A stretch of DNA of 33,171 bases from Pseudomonadota bacterium (GTDB lineage: Bacteria > Pseudomonadota > Alphaproteobacteria > CADEGL01): NCBI GenBank assembly GCA_027619995.1, contig JAQCGR010000009.1:1-33171 (forward strand). Reading direction: 5' to 3'. The position numbers and the translations under genes are program-made. Position 1 is the first letter of the stretch. Each line of letters starts with the position of its first letter. The notes under the pieces were generated by a model. The model did no database searches. It saw nothing but the letters and a program-made list of their open reading frames with translations, and was not told where the DNA came from. This document shows positions 24,720 to 33,171 of this stretch, in pieces.

Positions 24720-25352
24720 TCAGTCCTCGTTTTCGGCGCGGCCCGAGCGCGGCCCTGTCTTGCCGCAATTCTCGCCCCAGCGGCGCACCGTCCCCACATC
24801 GATACCGAACAGATCGAGGACTCGTCCCAGGGTCTGGTCGATCAGTTCCTCGACCGAAGACGGTTGCGTGTACATGGCCGGGACCGGGGGATAGACGATC
24901 GCTCCGATCTCAGTCACGCGTAGCATGGACTGGAGATGTCCGGCATGGAGTGGAGTTTCGCGCACCATCAGGACGACACGGCGACGCTCCTTGAGGCAAA
25001 CATCGGCAGCGCGGCTGAGCAGACCGGCGGTCACGCCGGTGGCAATTTCCGACAGGCTGCGGATCGAACACGGGGCAACAATCATGCCGGAGATCGGAAA
25101 GGATCCGCTGGCAATGGCCGCGGCGATATCTTCGTTGGCATAGGAACAATCCGCGAGCGCCCTGACTTCCGCGGCCTTTCGGCCGGTTTCATGAGCCAGG
25201 GTAATCTCGGCCGAGCGGGTCATCACCAGATGGGTCTCGACCTCCGCCTCGCGCAGCAGTTCCAGCAGACGGATTCCGTAGACGATGCCGGACGCGCCGC
25301 TGATGCCAACGATCAACCGCCGCCGCGCCGCCGTCTTCGGAGTTATCGCCAT
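24720..25352 (-). CDS. ubiX: Flavin prenyltransferase UbiX
   Basis: 210 residues from ATG 25352, four bases after the stop of the upstream gene; the track start at 25442 overlaps that gene and is unlikely. RRLIVGISGASGIVYGIRLLELL is the FMN-binding N-terminus, and SFPISGMIVAPCSIRSLSEIATG and RRVVLMVRETPLHAGHLQSML are family signatures. UbiX joins dimethylallyl phosphate to FMN to make prenylated FMN, the cofactor of UbiD-type decarboxylases. No ubiD lies here. Its tight linkage to an Asp/Glu-racemase-family gene rather than to quinone genes may mean a catabolic role. It converges with the hybrid kinase gene. Confidence 0.94.
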   Translation of the reverse strand: MAITPKTAARRRLIVGISGASGIVYGIRLLELLREAEVETHLVMTRSAEITLAHETGRKAAEVRALADCSYANEDIAAAIASGSFPISGMIVAPCSIRSLSEIATGVTAGLLSRAADVCLKERRRVVLMVRETPLHAGHLQSMLRVTEIGAIVYPPVPAMYTQPSSVEELIDQTLGRVLDLFGIDVGTVRRWGENCGKTGPRSGRAENED

Positions 25353-25356
25353 CGCC

Positions 25357-26109
25357 CTAATAGCCGCCCGAATAGGCGCGCTGATGTGTGCCCGCGTGCA
25401 GAAAACCGGCCAGGGACATGAAATCGAAGACCGGTCGCCCAACCGCCTGCTGGATACGCCGGGCGTATGCCGGATAGATCGCGCATTCGAGGATGAAGGC
25501 CCCCATATCGGGTGTTTCGGCGACCATATCCTCAGCCGTCTCGATCAGTTCAGCACAGAGCTTGTCGCTGTCGAGCGAGCCCCGGCCGTTCAGCACCCCC
25601 CCGCGGAATTCGGGCTTGTCCTGCATGCCGACGACGATGATCGGCGCATCCTCGGCAATCCCGGTCAGCGCCAGGATATCCGGGCGCAACCGTTCCGAAT
25701 GGGCGGTGATCACCCCGATCGGGCGCCCCCCGAGCCCCGCGGCCACGAACGGAAGCTGCAGCAAACTGGACAATCCGACCGGGATATCGACGGCATCCGC
25801 GACCGCCTTTTGATACTTGATCATGAAACCGCAATTGCTGGTGATCGTCTTCACGCCGTGGCCGGCGAGTTCGCGCGCCATGGCCACGACGGCCGGTTCG
25901 AGCGTCGGATCGCAATTCGTCACGCGCTCGGCGCTCGCTCCCGGCACAGCGCGGAACAGCGCCGGGTAGTCGAAGCTGGAGGCATTGCCCATATCGCCCG
26001 GAACGCGGCACTCCACGAAATCGAGCAGCAGGACGCCAACGGCATGGCCGTAGTAATAGGCGCCCGGTCGCTTGCGGTAGACGGGCATCGCGGCCCCTTT
26101 CGTCGCCAT
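25357..26109 (-). CDS. Aspartate/glutamate racemase superfamily protein
   Basis: 250 residues from ATG 26109. The two-domain racemase pattern is visible, with candidate catalytic cysteines in TITSNCGFM (about residue 93) and AFILECAIYP. GRPIGVITAHSERL fits the second half-domain. The family includes Asp/Glu racemases, hydantoin racemases and decarboxylases or isomerases, so the reaction is open. It is transcribed into ubiX with a five-base junction. It lies divergent, across a 125-bp region, from the DoeB/EutE-like gene, suggesting one functional cluster acting on amino-acid-like compounds. Confidence 0.85.
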   Translation of the reverse strand: MATKGAAMPVYRKRPGAYYYGHAVGVLLLDFVECRVPGDMGNASSFDYPALFRAVPGASAERVTNCDPTLEPAVVAMARELAGHGVKTITSNCGFMIKYQKAVADAVDIPVGLSSLLQLPFVAAGLGGRPIGVITAHSERLRPDILALTGIAEDAPIIVVGMQDKPEFRGGVLNGRGSLDSDKLCAELIETAEDMVAETPDMGAFILECAIYPAYARRIQQAVGRPVFDFMSLAGFLHAGTHQRAYSGGY

Positions 26110-26234
26110 AGGATATCCCTGTCAAGGTAGTACCGGCATCGAGAGGGGTCCAGTGAACCACATCTCTCGACCCGGACCGCGAGCAAGGCGTATCGTTCGC
26201 GGAATAGCAGTCCGCAAACGGGGGAAGACAGGAA

Positions 26235-27266
26235 ATGAGCGACGCGCCGACCCGAGTGTCCTGCGACATCGATTTCGCCAAGGACGGCCGCCAGGCGTCC
26301 TTTCTTGCCGTTGCCAATTCGGTGAACGAATCGGCCTATGGCACGGTCACGATTCCGATCTATCAGTTCAAGAACGGAGACGGCCCGACCATCTTCCTTT
26401 CCGGCGGCGTTCACGGCGACGAATACGAAGGCCAGGTCGCCCTGCGAAAGCTGGCCCAGTCGCTCGACGTCGCGAAGATTCGCGGCCGCGTCATCGTTCT
26501 GCCCAGCATGAACCTGCCGGCGGCCCTGGCCGGCAAGCGGCTGTCGCCGATCGACGGTCTGAACCTGAACCGCATTTTCCCGGGCAAGGCCGATGGCAGC
26601 ATCACCGAAACCATCGCCCATTACGTCAGCCATGTCCTGCTGCCGCTGACCGATATCCAGATCGATCTGCATTCGGGCGGCACGACGCTCGACTACATCC
26701 CCTGCATCATCATGAACGAGCAGCCCAACGATCCGGAGCGCGAGCGAAAGACCCATGAGGCGCTGATGGCCTTCGGCGCGCCCATCGCGCTGATTTCGAA
26801 GGCGCTGGATGCGACTGGGTTGTTCGAGTTCGAATGCGATGCCCGCGGCATCCTGAATCTGAACGCCGAATTGGGCGGGGCAGGCATGGTGCGCAAACAT
26901 ATTGTCGAAATCGCCGAGAGGGGAATTCGCAATATGCTGGTTCATTTCGGCTTTATGGAGGGAGAGATCACGGGCCCGGAGGCCTTGGGGCAGGCCCCGT
27001 CGCGCCTGATGAAGATTGCCGATCTCGACTGCTTCGTCATGGCGCCGGACGAAGGGCTTTACGAGCCGTTCATCGAACTGGCCGATACCGTCGAGGCCGG
27101 GCAGGCGATCGGCCAGGTGCATTACCTGCACCACACCGACAAGGCGCCCTGGGTGCTCCATACGAAGGCGGCAGGAACGCTGATCAACAAGCGCCCGCCG
27201 GGCAAGGTATCGCGGGGCGACAACGTCGCCATCTTCGCGACCGATACGGCCTATCCGGCAACTTAG
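26235..27266 (+). CDS. Succinylglutamate desuccinylase/aspartoacylase family protein, DoeB/EutE-like
   Basis: 343 residues from ATG 26235, with GGAAG and CAGGAA upstream. The zinc-binding sites are visible: H60 and E63 in GGVHGDEYEG, and H146 in IDLHSGGT. The SPIDGLNLNRIFPG block and overall layout match DoeB/EutE deacylases, which remove the acetyl group from N-acetyl-diaminobutyrate in ectoine breakdown; relatives act on other N-acyl amino acids. The second half contains HTKAAGTLINKRPPGKVSRGD, a lipoyl-like beta domain common in this family. The next gene is EutA-like, as in ectoine clusters, but other ectoine genes (eutB, eutC, doeA) are missing here. The substrate is therefore open. Confidence 0.85.
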   Translation: MSDAPTRVSCDIDFAKDGRQASFLAVANSVNESAYGTVTIPIYQFKNGDGPTIFLSGGVHGDEYEGQVALRKLAQSLDVAKIRGRVIVLPSMNLPAALAGKRLSPIDGLNLNRIFPGKADGSITETIAHYVSHVLLPLTDIQIDLHSGGTTLDYIPCIIMNEQPNDPERERKTHEALMAFGAPIALISKALDATGLFEFECDARGILNLNAELGGAGMVRKHIVEIAERGIRNMLVHFGFMEGEITGPEALGQAPSRLMKIADLDCFVMAPDEGLYEPFIELADTVEAGQAIGQVHYLHHTDKAPWVLHTKAAGTLINKRPPGKVSRGDNVAIFATDTAYPAT

Positions 27267-27304
27267 GGCGAAACGGCATGTTGGCAGGGAGACAGGAGCA
27301 CGAA

Positions 27305-28084
27305 ATGGCACAGGTCGGAGAGAATATCGGCGGCTCGGCGGGGATCGCCGAACTGTCGGCGCATTACGATGCCGGGGTGGGTCCACTCGGCCGGATCGGC
27401 TTCGTCGCGCTCGCCAACGGCTACACGGCAGAGCATGAAGTAAACCGCATGCTACCGGAGGGCTTCGTCCTCTACATCACGCGGGTGTGGAGCGACAATT
27501 CCGTCACCTTGGGCAACCTGAAGAAGATGGAAGGCGATCTGACCCGGGCGGTGGGGATGATCCTGCCCCAGGACGATCTGGACGTGATGGTCTATTCCTG
27601 CACCTCGGGCACCGTCGCCATGGGCGAGGAAGCGGTCGCGCGGTGCATCCATGCCGCGCGTCCGGGTATGCCGGTGACCAATCCGATCACCGCCGCCCTC
27701 GCCGCCTTCGAGGCGTTGCAGGTCAAGCGCATAGCGCTACTCACCCCGTATATCTTCGAGGTGACCTCCGCGATGCGAGACTATTTCTCCGGCCGCGGAC
27801 TCGAGGTCGTGACAACGGCGAATTTCAACATAGAACTCAATTCGGATATCCAGCGCGTCAGCACGGCCTCGATCTGCGACGCCGCGACCGCCCTGGACCT
27901 GGGCGATGCGGAGGCGCTGTTCATATCCTGCACGGCCCTGCGCACGGCGGAGGTCATCGACGAGATCGAAGCCGCGATCGGCAAGCCCGTGGTGACGAGC
28001 AATCAGGCCCTGGCCTGGCACGCTCTGCGGCTGGCGGGACATGACCGGGCCGAGCCCGGTTTGGGGCGGTTATTTCGCCTGTGA
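27305..28084 (+). CDS. EutA-like maleate isomerase/Asp-Glu racemase superfamily protein
   Basis: 259 residues from ATG 27305, with AGGAG upstream; the track shows it only within a longer frame. GRIGFVALANGYTAEHEVNRMLP at the start and paired catalytic-type cysteines in VYSCTSGTVAMG and LFISCTALRTAEV are those of the maleate cis-trans isomerase/arylmalonate decarboxylase branch; TSNQALAWHALR ends it. The sequence resembles EutA from ectoine utilisation clusters, whose exact reaction is debated. It follows the DoeB/EutE-like gene by 38 bases in one operon. Its last 15 bases overlap the end of the convergent oxygenase gene. Confidence 0.85.
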   Translation: MAQVGENIGGSAGIAELSAHYDAGVGPLGRIGFVALANGYTAEHEVNRMLPEGFVLYITRVWSDNSVTLGNLKKMEGDLTRAVGMILPQDDLDVMVYSCTSGTVAMGEEAVARCIHAARPGMPVTNPITAALAAFEALQVKRIALLTPYIFEVTSAMRDYFSGRGLEVVTTANFNIELNSDIQRVSTASICDAATALDLGDAEALFISCTALRTAEVIDEIEAAIGKPVVTSNQALAWHALRLAGHDRAEPGLGRLFRL

Positions 28085-28729
28085 TCCGCCCTTGGGGCCG
28101 AAGGATTTTATGGTGATGTTGAAGGCGATGGAAATCCGCTCGCCCGGCCCGTAATACGGGTTGACGTAGTGGTAGAGCCAGGCGGGAAAGACCAGCATCA
28201 AGCCGTTCTCGGGCGCGACCTTATGCTTGCCGCCGAAGGGATTGCCGGGCAGCTCGATCATATCGGCGCCCAGGCGCGGCTCGAGAAACTCGATATATCC
28301 GGTTTCGTGCGCTTCCGGGTCCGGCTGCCCGACATCGACGTAATAGACGCCCGAAAACGAGCAGCCGGGATGATTGTGAATCTTGTTGTAACCGCCCTCG
28401 CGCGAGACATTGGCCCAGGCGATGACCTGCAATTCGCCGTGCTGTGTCGCGCCTTTCTCCGCCGAGAGGATCTGTAGCATCCGGCGCGCGCCGCCCTGGA
28501 TCCAACTCTTGAAGACCTGGATTCCCGGTTCCTTCCATTCCAACAGGTCGTCCTTGGAATGCCAGCCGCCGACATTGCTGCGGCGAATCCCCTCCTCCGC
28601 CGCCGCCCGGGCCAGGATGATCTCGCGCAGACGCGGATTGACCCCCTCGGCCTTAGGCGCCGGATAGCGCACGATCGGCGTCGGAAAGGCGAGGACGGAA
28701 CCGTCCTTCAGCTTGATTTCAAGGGGCAT
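28070..28729 (-). CDS. 2OG-Fe(II) oxygenase-like protein (TIGR02466 type)
   Basis: 219 residues from ATG 28729; the longer track start adds a non-conserved N-terminus. After a short N-terminal segment ([11 protein letters not shown]) the cupin core shows [18 protein letters not shown], where the His residues would bind iron, and [28 protein letters not shown], with the distal His and the Arg that holds 2-oxoglutarate. This layout matches the putative 2OG-Fe(II) oxygenase family TIGR02466, of unknown substrate. It is cytoplasmic. Its 3' end overlaps the EutA-like gene by 15 bases on the opposite strand. It is divergent from aspS across a 190-bp gap. Confidence 0.82.
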   Translation of the reverse strand: MPLEIKLKDGSVLAFPTPIVRYPAPKAEGVNPRLREIILARAAAEEGIRRSNVGGWHSKDDLLEWKEPGIQVFKSWIQGGARRMLQILSAEKGATQHGELQVIAWANVSREGGYNKIHNHPGCSFSGVYYVDVGQPDPEAHETGYIEFLEPRLGADMIELPGNPFGGKHKVAPENGLMLVFPAWLYHYVNPYYGPGERISIAFNITIKSFGPKGGSQAK

Positions 28730-28919
28730 GGCGGGTCGGTCGATCCAGGTAAGAAGGACGGATCGGCAGTGTCCCGCCACATCGCCGCTTTGCCAAGCCT
28801 TGCCGGCCGAATCAACAGGGACGTTGCGGCCCGGCCCCCCTTGCGCTAATCGAAGGGCCCGTCGCCGGCCGCCCAATCCGGCGCACCTATCCCATACTGA
28901 TCAGAGATCGGGGGCCGCC

Positions 28920-30719
28920 TTGCACCGCTACCGCACCCACAACTGCAACGACCTGGGCGAAACCCATGTCGGCGAGACCGTCCGCCTGTCCGGCTGGGTC
29001 CATCGCAAGCGCGACCACGGCCAGCTCCTCTTCGTCGATCTGCGCGACCATTTCGGCATCACCCAATGCGTGATCGATGTCGGCAGCCCGCTCTTCGCCC
29101 AGGCCGACGGCTTGCGCAACGAAAGCGTGATCCGCATCGAAGGCCCGGTCGTCGCCCGCTCCGCCGAGACGATCAATGATGGCCTCGCCACCGGCCGGAT
29201 CGAAGTCCGCATCGCGGATCTCGAAGTGCTTTCCGCGGCCGAGACCCTGCCTTTCCCGGTCAACAGCGATGCCGACTATCCCGAGGATATGCGGCTGCGC
29301 TATCGCTTCCTCGACCTGCGGCGCGATCAGAACCACCGCAACATCATCCTGCGCGCCAAGATCGTCGACAGCATCCGCAAGCGCATGGTCCAGCAGAGCT
29401 TCCAGGAGTTCCAGACACCGATCCTGACCGCGACATCGCCCGAGGGCGCGCGCGACTTCCTGGTGCCCAGCCGCCTTCATCCGGGCAAGTTCTACGCCCT
29501 GCCCCAAGCCCCGCAGCAGTTCAAACAGCTCATCATGTGCTCGGGATTCGACCGCTATTTCCAGATCGCGCCCTGCTTCCGCGACGAGGACAGCCGCGCC
29601 GACCGGTCGCCGGGCGAGTTCTATCAACTCGACCTCGAGATGGCCTTCGTCGAGGAAGACGACGTGCTGACGGCGATCGAGCCCGTGCTGCACGGCGTCT
29701 ACGAGGAATTCTCGGACTCGGCCATCACGCCGATGCCCTGGCCCCGGATCCCCTACGCCGAATCCATGCTGAAATACGGCAACGACAAGCCCGACCTGCG
29801 CAACCCGCTGATCATTTCGGATGTGACCGAGGCGTTCCGCGGCTCCGATTTCAAGGTCTTCGCCGGTCAGATCGAAAAGGGCGCGGTCGTGCGCGCCGTG
29901 CCCGCGCCGAAGGTCCAGGATCGGCCCCGGTCCTTCTTCGACAAGATGAACGACTGGGCGCGCGACCAGGGGGCCCCGGGCATGGGCTGGATCGTGTTTG
30001 AGAATGGCGGCGGGCGCGGCCCGATCGCCAAGAACCTGAGCGACGAACGCCTGGCCCTGCTGAAGGAATTGGCGGGAGTCGGTGAAGGCGATGCCCTGTT
30101 CTTTGCCTGCGACCGCGAAGGCGGCGCCGCGCGTCTGGCCGGCCAGGCCCGCGACAAGGTTGGCCGCGATCTCGACCTGCTCGAGAAGGACGCCTTCCGC
30201 TTCTGCTGGGTTATCGACTACCCGATGTACGAGATGGACGAGGAAACCGGCAAGATCGATTTCAGCCACAACCCCTTCTCCATGCCCCAGGGTGGCCTCG
30301 AATCCCTGGAAACCAAGGAGCCGCTCGACATCCTGGCCCATCAATACGACGTCGTCTGCAACGGGGTCGAGCTGGGCAGCGGCGCGATTCGGAACCATCT
30401 GCCGGACGTGATGGTCAAGGCCTTCGGGATCGTCGGCTACGGACCAGAGACGGTGGAAAAGAGCTTCCCGGCCCTGCTGAATGCCTTCAAATACGGCGCA
30501 CCGCCCCATGGCGGGCTGGCCCCGGGCATCGACCGCATGGTGATGCAGATCGCCGACCTGCCGAATATCCGCGAAGGTATCCTCTTCCCCATGAACCAGC
30601 GGGCCGAGGACCTGTTGATGGGCGCGCCGGCAGTGCCGGAAGCCAAGCAGCTCGAAGAACTGCATATCCGCGTCCATCTGCCGCCGGAGTTGCTCGAAAC
30701 GCCGCCGGCGAAGGAATAG
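28920..30719 (+). CDS. aspS: Aspartyl-tRNA synthetase
   Basis: 599 residues from TTG 28920, chosen because the protein then begins MHRYRTHNC and runs into [23 protein letters not shown] as bacterial AspRS does; the track start at 28713 is too early. The anticodon-binding OB fold is N-terminal. Class II motif 2 is [19 protein letters not shown], the bacterial GAD insertion lies in the middle, and motif 3 is [12 protein letters not shown] near residue 535. It charges tRNA-Asp; alphaproteobacterial enzymes are often non-discriminating and also charge tRNA-Asn, which cannot be judged here. The TTG start without a strong ribosome site suggests modest translation. Confidence 0.97.
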   Translation: MHRYRTHNCNDLGETHVGETVRLSGWVHRKRDHGQLLFVDLRDHFGITQCVIDVGSPLFAQADGLRNESVIRIEGPVVARSAETINDGLATGRIEVRIADLEVLSAAETLPFPVNSDADYPEDMRLRYRFLDLRRDQNHRNIILRAKIVDSIRKRMVQQSFQEFQTPILTATSPEGARDFLVPSRLHPGKFYALPQAPQQFKQLIMCSGFDRYFQIAPCFRDEDSRADRSPGEFYQLDLEMAFVEEDDVLTAIEPVLHGVYEEFSDSAITPMPWPRIPYAESMLKYGNDKPDLRNPLIISDVTEAFRGSDFKVFAGQIEKGAVVRAVPAPKVQDRPRSFFDKMNDWARDQGAPGMGWIVFENGGGRGPIAKNLSDERLALLKELAGVGEGDALFFACDREGGAARLAGQARDKVGRDLDLLEKDAFRFCWVIDYPMYEMDEETGKIDFSHNPFSMPQGGLESLETKEPLDILAHQYDVVCNGVELGSGAIRNHLPDVMVKAFGIVGYGPETVEKSFPALLNAFKYGAPPHGGLAPGIDRMVMQIADLPNIREGILFPMNQRAEDLLMGAPAVPEAKQLEELHIRVHLPPELLETPPAKE

Positions 30720-30731
30720 CCGAAGGCGAGG

Positions 30732-32210
30732 TCAGGCGGCCGCCGGGCGATTCAGATCGCCGCGCCGCAGGGCGCGGCCCGGCCTGTCGCCGGTATGCGC
30801 CCCGTCCCGCCAGACGACCCGCCCGTTCACCATGACCATGGCGATCCCTTCGGCCGGGCGTTTGGGATCGTCGAAGGTCGCCTTGTCGAGCACCGTGTCG
30901 GGATCGAACAGGACCAGGTCCGCATAGGCCCCTTCCCGCACCATGCCTCGATCCTTGAGGCCGAAGCGTTCCGCCGGATAGGCGGTCATCCGGCGCACCG
31001 CCTCCTCCAATTCGAACAGGCCCAGATCGCGGCAATAATGGCCGAGCACCCGCGGAAAAGTGCCCCAGAGCCGCGGATGGGGGTGGGTGTCGTTGGGCAG
31101 GCCGTCCGACCCGATCATCGCGCGGGGATGGGACAGAATGCCCCGCACATCCTCCTCATCCATGGAGAAATAGATCGCGCCGGCGGGTTGCAGACGGTCG
31201 ATCGCCTCATCCACTGAACAGCCGAGTTCCGCCGCGACGTCTTCCAGATCACGGCCCTGGGCCGAAGGCATGGGCACCGACCATGAAACCATGATGCGCT
31301 GGGCCTTGGCGCAGAAATCCCGCAACAGCACGGTCGAGGACGCGGTGTAGGGATAGACGTCCAGCGCGACCGGCTGATGCCGGGCCGCCGCATCGATATG
31401 GCGCAAGGTTTCCGGGCTGCGCCCGAAATTCTTGATGCCATGGACCTTGTGGTGGGAGATGACGACGGGCACCCCCGTCTCGCGCCCGATCAGGAAGGAT
31501 TCATCCAGCGCTTCCATCACATGTTCGCCTTCGTCGCGCATATGGGTGCAGTAGAGCGCGCCGTAGTCGGTGAGGGCCCTGGCGATGCCGATGATTTCCT
31601 CGGTCGGCGCGGCCGCCGCCGGCGGATAGTTGAGCCCCGTGCTGAAACCCACGGAGCCCGCCTCCAGGGATTCGGCCAGGCGATCGCGCATGGCGGCGAT
31701 TTCCGCTTCGGTCGCCGGACGATCCAGCCTGTCCATGAGGCCGACCCTCAAGGTCGAATGGCCGGTCAGGCAGGCGGCGTTCAATGACGCCGGGTCTTTG
31801 TCCAAGCCGTCCAGGAAATCGACGAAACCGGCGAAACGCCATTGCCCGTCGCCGGCGACGAGGTCGAGCGGCGGCGGCGGGCGGCCTTCGATCGCCAAGG
31901 GCGCCAGGCTCACCCCGCAATTGCCGACGACCACCGTCGTCACGCCCTGGCTGACCTTGGGCGTCATCTCCGGCGTGTTCAGCAGGGCGTAATCGTCATG
32001 GGTATGAACGTCGATGAACCCGGGTGCGAGGACGAGACCCCCCCCGTCGATCTCGCGGCCGGCGGCAATATCCGCCAGATCGCCGACCGCCACGATACGG
32101 TCGTCGCGGATCGCCACATCGGCGCGGCGGCGCGGCGCACCGCTGCCGTCGATCAGATCCGCGCCGCGGATCAGGATATCGCAGGATTGGGGAAGGGCTG
32201 TATCGGCCAT
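30732..32210 (-). CDS. N-acyl-D-amino-acid deacylase family amidohydrolase
   Basis: 492 residues from ATG 32210, with GGAGGTGA upstream. It is a metal-dependent amidohydrolase: CDILIRGADLIDGSGAPRRRADVAI opens the beta-sandwich, LVLAPGFIDVHTHDDY holds the HxH metal site, VVVGNCGVSLAPL has the cysteine typical of D-aminoacylases, and VVISHHKVHG and MIGSDGLPNDTHPHPR supply further ligands. The C-terminus has GMVREGAYADLVLFDPDTV. It would cleave N-acyl groups from D-amino acids or related dipeptides in the cytoplasm. It converges with aspS after 12 bases and is divergent from the cyclase-family gene. Confidence 0.92.
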   Translation of the reverse strand: MADTALPQSCDILIRGADLIDGSGAPRRRADVAIRDDRIVAVGDLADIAAGREIDGGGLVLAPGFIDVHTHDDYALLNTPEMTPKVSQGVTTVVVGNCGVSLAPLAIEGRPPPPLDLVAGDGQWRFAGFVDFLDGLDKDPASLNAACLTGHSTLRVGLMDRLDRPATEAEIAAMRDRLAESLEAGSVGFSTGLNYPPAAAAPTEEIIGIARALTDYGALYCTHMRDEGEHVMEALDESFLIGRETGVPVVISHHKVHGIKNFGRSPETLRHIDAAARHQPVALDVYPYTASSTVLLRDFCAKAQRIMVSWSVPMPSAQGRDLEDVAAELGCSVDEAIDRLQPAGAIYFSMDEEDVRGILSHPRAMIGSDGLPNDTHPHPRLWGTFPRVLGHYCRDLGLFELEEAVRRMTAYPAERFGLKDRGMVREGAYADLVLFDPDTVLDKATFDDPKRPAEGIAMVMVNGRVVWRDGAHTGDRPGRALRRGDLNRPAAA

Positions 32211-32310
32211 GGGGTCACCTCCGGCCGATACTCTAGCCGAGGTGCTCACGCCGATCAGTACGCGAATGGCAGGAAATTGTAGGATGGGAGGGAGAGAGAG
32301 GGAGGAAAGC

Positions 32311-33171
32311 ATGAGCCAACGCTGGACGCATCGGCCGGAAGGGTCGAATTGGGGAGATTTCGGTCCGGATGACCAATTGGGCCGCCTAAACCTGCTGACA
32401 CCGGAGAAGGTGTTGCAGGGGGTCTCGGAGGTAAAGGAAGGCCGCGTCTTCTGCCTCAGCCTGCCGCTCGATTATCCGGGCGGGAACCTGTTGAGTCCGG
32501 GCCGCCATCCGCCGGAACTGCGCGCCGCGATGCGCGACGGCGAGCCCTTCATGAACTACCCCTTGAGCCAGCGCGACCCGCATTTCACCGATTTGGTCTG
32601 CGACGATATGGCGCTGATCCACCTGCAATATTCGAGTCAGTGGGATTCCCTCGCCCATATGGGCAGCCGGTTCGACGCCGATGGTGACGGCGAGGCCGAG
32701 ATGGTCTTCTACAACGGCTACCGCGCGGGCGAGCATGTCCTGGGGCCAACCACGGAACCCGGCCCCGCGGCCCTGGCCCTGGGCATCGAGACCATGGCCC
32801 AAACGGGCGCTCAGGGCCGCGGCGTGCTTGTCGACCTGCACGCCCATTTCGGGCGCGCGCGGGAACTGGTCGGCTACGACAAATTGATGCGGGTGATGGA
32901 GGACGATTCGGTCACGGTCGAGAGCGGCGACATGCTCTGCCTGCATACCGGCTTCGGCGCGATGCTGCTCGAACTCGACCGCAAGCCCGATTGGGACAGC
33001 CTGCACAACTCATGCAGCGTGCTCGACGGCCATGACGAGCGCCTGCGCCAATGGATCACGGAGAGCGGCATCGCCACGATCTGCACGGACAATTTCGCCG
33101 TGGAGGAATATCCCAAGGTCAGCGAGAAATTGTTTCTCGACCACCATCAGGCGGCCTATCCGCTGCACGAG
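32311..33171 (+). CDS. Cyclase family protein (kynurenine-formamidase-like), 3' end cut by window
   Basis: 287 codons are present from ATG 32311, with a strong GGGAGGAAAG upstream; the stop lies beyond the window and the ORF track has no entry for it. NWGDFGPDDQLGRLNLLTPEKV opens the protein as in the large 'cyclase family' proteins. YSSQWDSLAHMGSRF is the metal-binding region, corresponding to the H-x-x-T-H-x-D-x-P-x-H motif of kynurenine formamidases, with Gln-Trp-Asp in this subgroup. LVDLHAHFGR and SGDMLCLHTGFGAML are further family segments. The substrate is unknown. It is divergent from the D-aminoacylase-like gene across 100 bp. Confidence 0.88.
   Translation, partial: MSQRWTHRPEGSNWGDFGPDDQLGRLNLLTPEKVLQGVSEVKEGRVFCLSLPLDYPGGNLLSPGRHPPELRAAMRDGEPFMNYPLSQRDPHFTDLVCDDMALIHLQYSSQWDSLAHMGSRFDADGDGEAEMVFYNGYRAGEHVLGPTTEPGPAALALGIETMAQTGAQGRGVLVDLHAHFGRARELVGYDKLMRVMEDDSVTVESGDMLCLHTGFGAMLLELDRKPDWDSLHNSCSVLDGHDERLRQWITESGIATICTDNFAVEEYPKVSEKLFLDHHQAAYPLHE

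Noticed and set aside
25920-27386. 488-aa minus-strand ORF
   Set aside because: Antisense of the DoeB/EutE-like gene; no motifs.
28887-30677. 596-aa minus-strand ORF
   Set aside because: Exact antisense of aspS; typical high-GC mirror ORF without family features.

Overview
The window is high-GC bacterial DNA with dense, short-spaced genes. It looks like a free-living, probably aquatic alphaproteobacterium, broadly Rhodospirillales-like. The grounds are a PleC/DivJ/PdhS-style histidine kinase, a TAXI-type TRAP transporter with a fused permease, a long-chain polyprenyl diphosphate synthase for ubiquinone, a cytochrome c2-like protein, and many GTG/TTG starts. This placement is inferred from gene content, not from a search. 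Most entries in the ORF track are antisense or out-of-frame shadows of about 35 real genes.

Layout. 1-2.77 kb: a truncated tRNA-modification-type methyltransferase, a small exported protein, a DUF2007 protein, the polyprenyl diphosphate synthase (ispB type), then tRNA-Pro(CGG) with its own promoter and a strong terminator. 2.77-4.75 kb: a less GC-rich accessory pocket. It holds two homologous 46-residue peptides with a shared acidic leader-like half and diverged Cys-containing tails, a tiny zinc-ribbon membrane protein, an AT-rich tract with a chain of overlapping mini-ORFs, a PqiA-like protein and a DUF4112 protein. 4.75-9.25 kb: envelope and redox proteins, namely a secreted unknown, an exported rhodanese, cytochrome c, a His-rich DUF6969-like protein, an exported SUMF1-fold protein, and a divergently transcribed cytochrome P460-like protein carrying a long Cys-Asn-Pro-Cys repeat. 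9.25-13.2 kb: a TAXI receptor, fused TRAP permease and UspA operon on the minus strand. 13.5-14.8 kb: a class III aminotransferase pseudogene with two lesions. 15-20 kb: apt, a PAS-PAS histidine kinase, a SAM hydrolase/adenosyltransferase-family protein coupled to an alpha/beta hydrolase, and a 3-hydroxyacyl-CoA dehydrogenase-like protein. 20.3-24.7 kb: a Tat-exported molybdopterin-fold protein without any cysteine, overlapping a large hybrid kinase (3 PAS, HisKA, HATPase, 2 REC, HPt). 24.7-28.1 kb: a divergent cluster of ubiX plus an Asp/Glu-racemase-family protein (minus) and DoeB/EutE-like plus EutA-like proteins (plus). 28-33.2 kb: a 2OG-Fe(II) oxygenase-like protein, aspS, an N-acyl-D-amino-acid deacylase-like amidohydrolase and a truncated cyclase-family protein.

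How they work together. The TRAP system, the DoeB/EutA-like pair, the D-aminoacylase, the cyclase-family enzyme and the decayed aminotransferase suggest scavenging of organic acids and N-acylated amino acids or compatible solutes. Two large sensor kinases and a UspA protein add signalling. The observation most worth following is the pair of paralogous 46-aa peptides at 2894-3034 and 4546-4686. They have the sequence pattern of RiPP (ribosomally made, post-translationally modified peptide) precursors: conserved leader, variable Cys-containing core, one with a Gly-Gly junction. No maturation enzyme lies beside them in this window.
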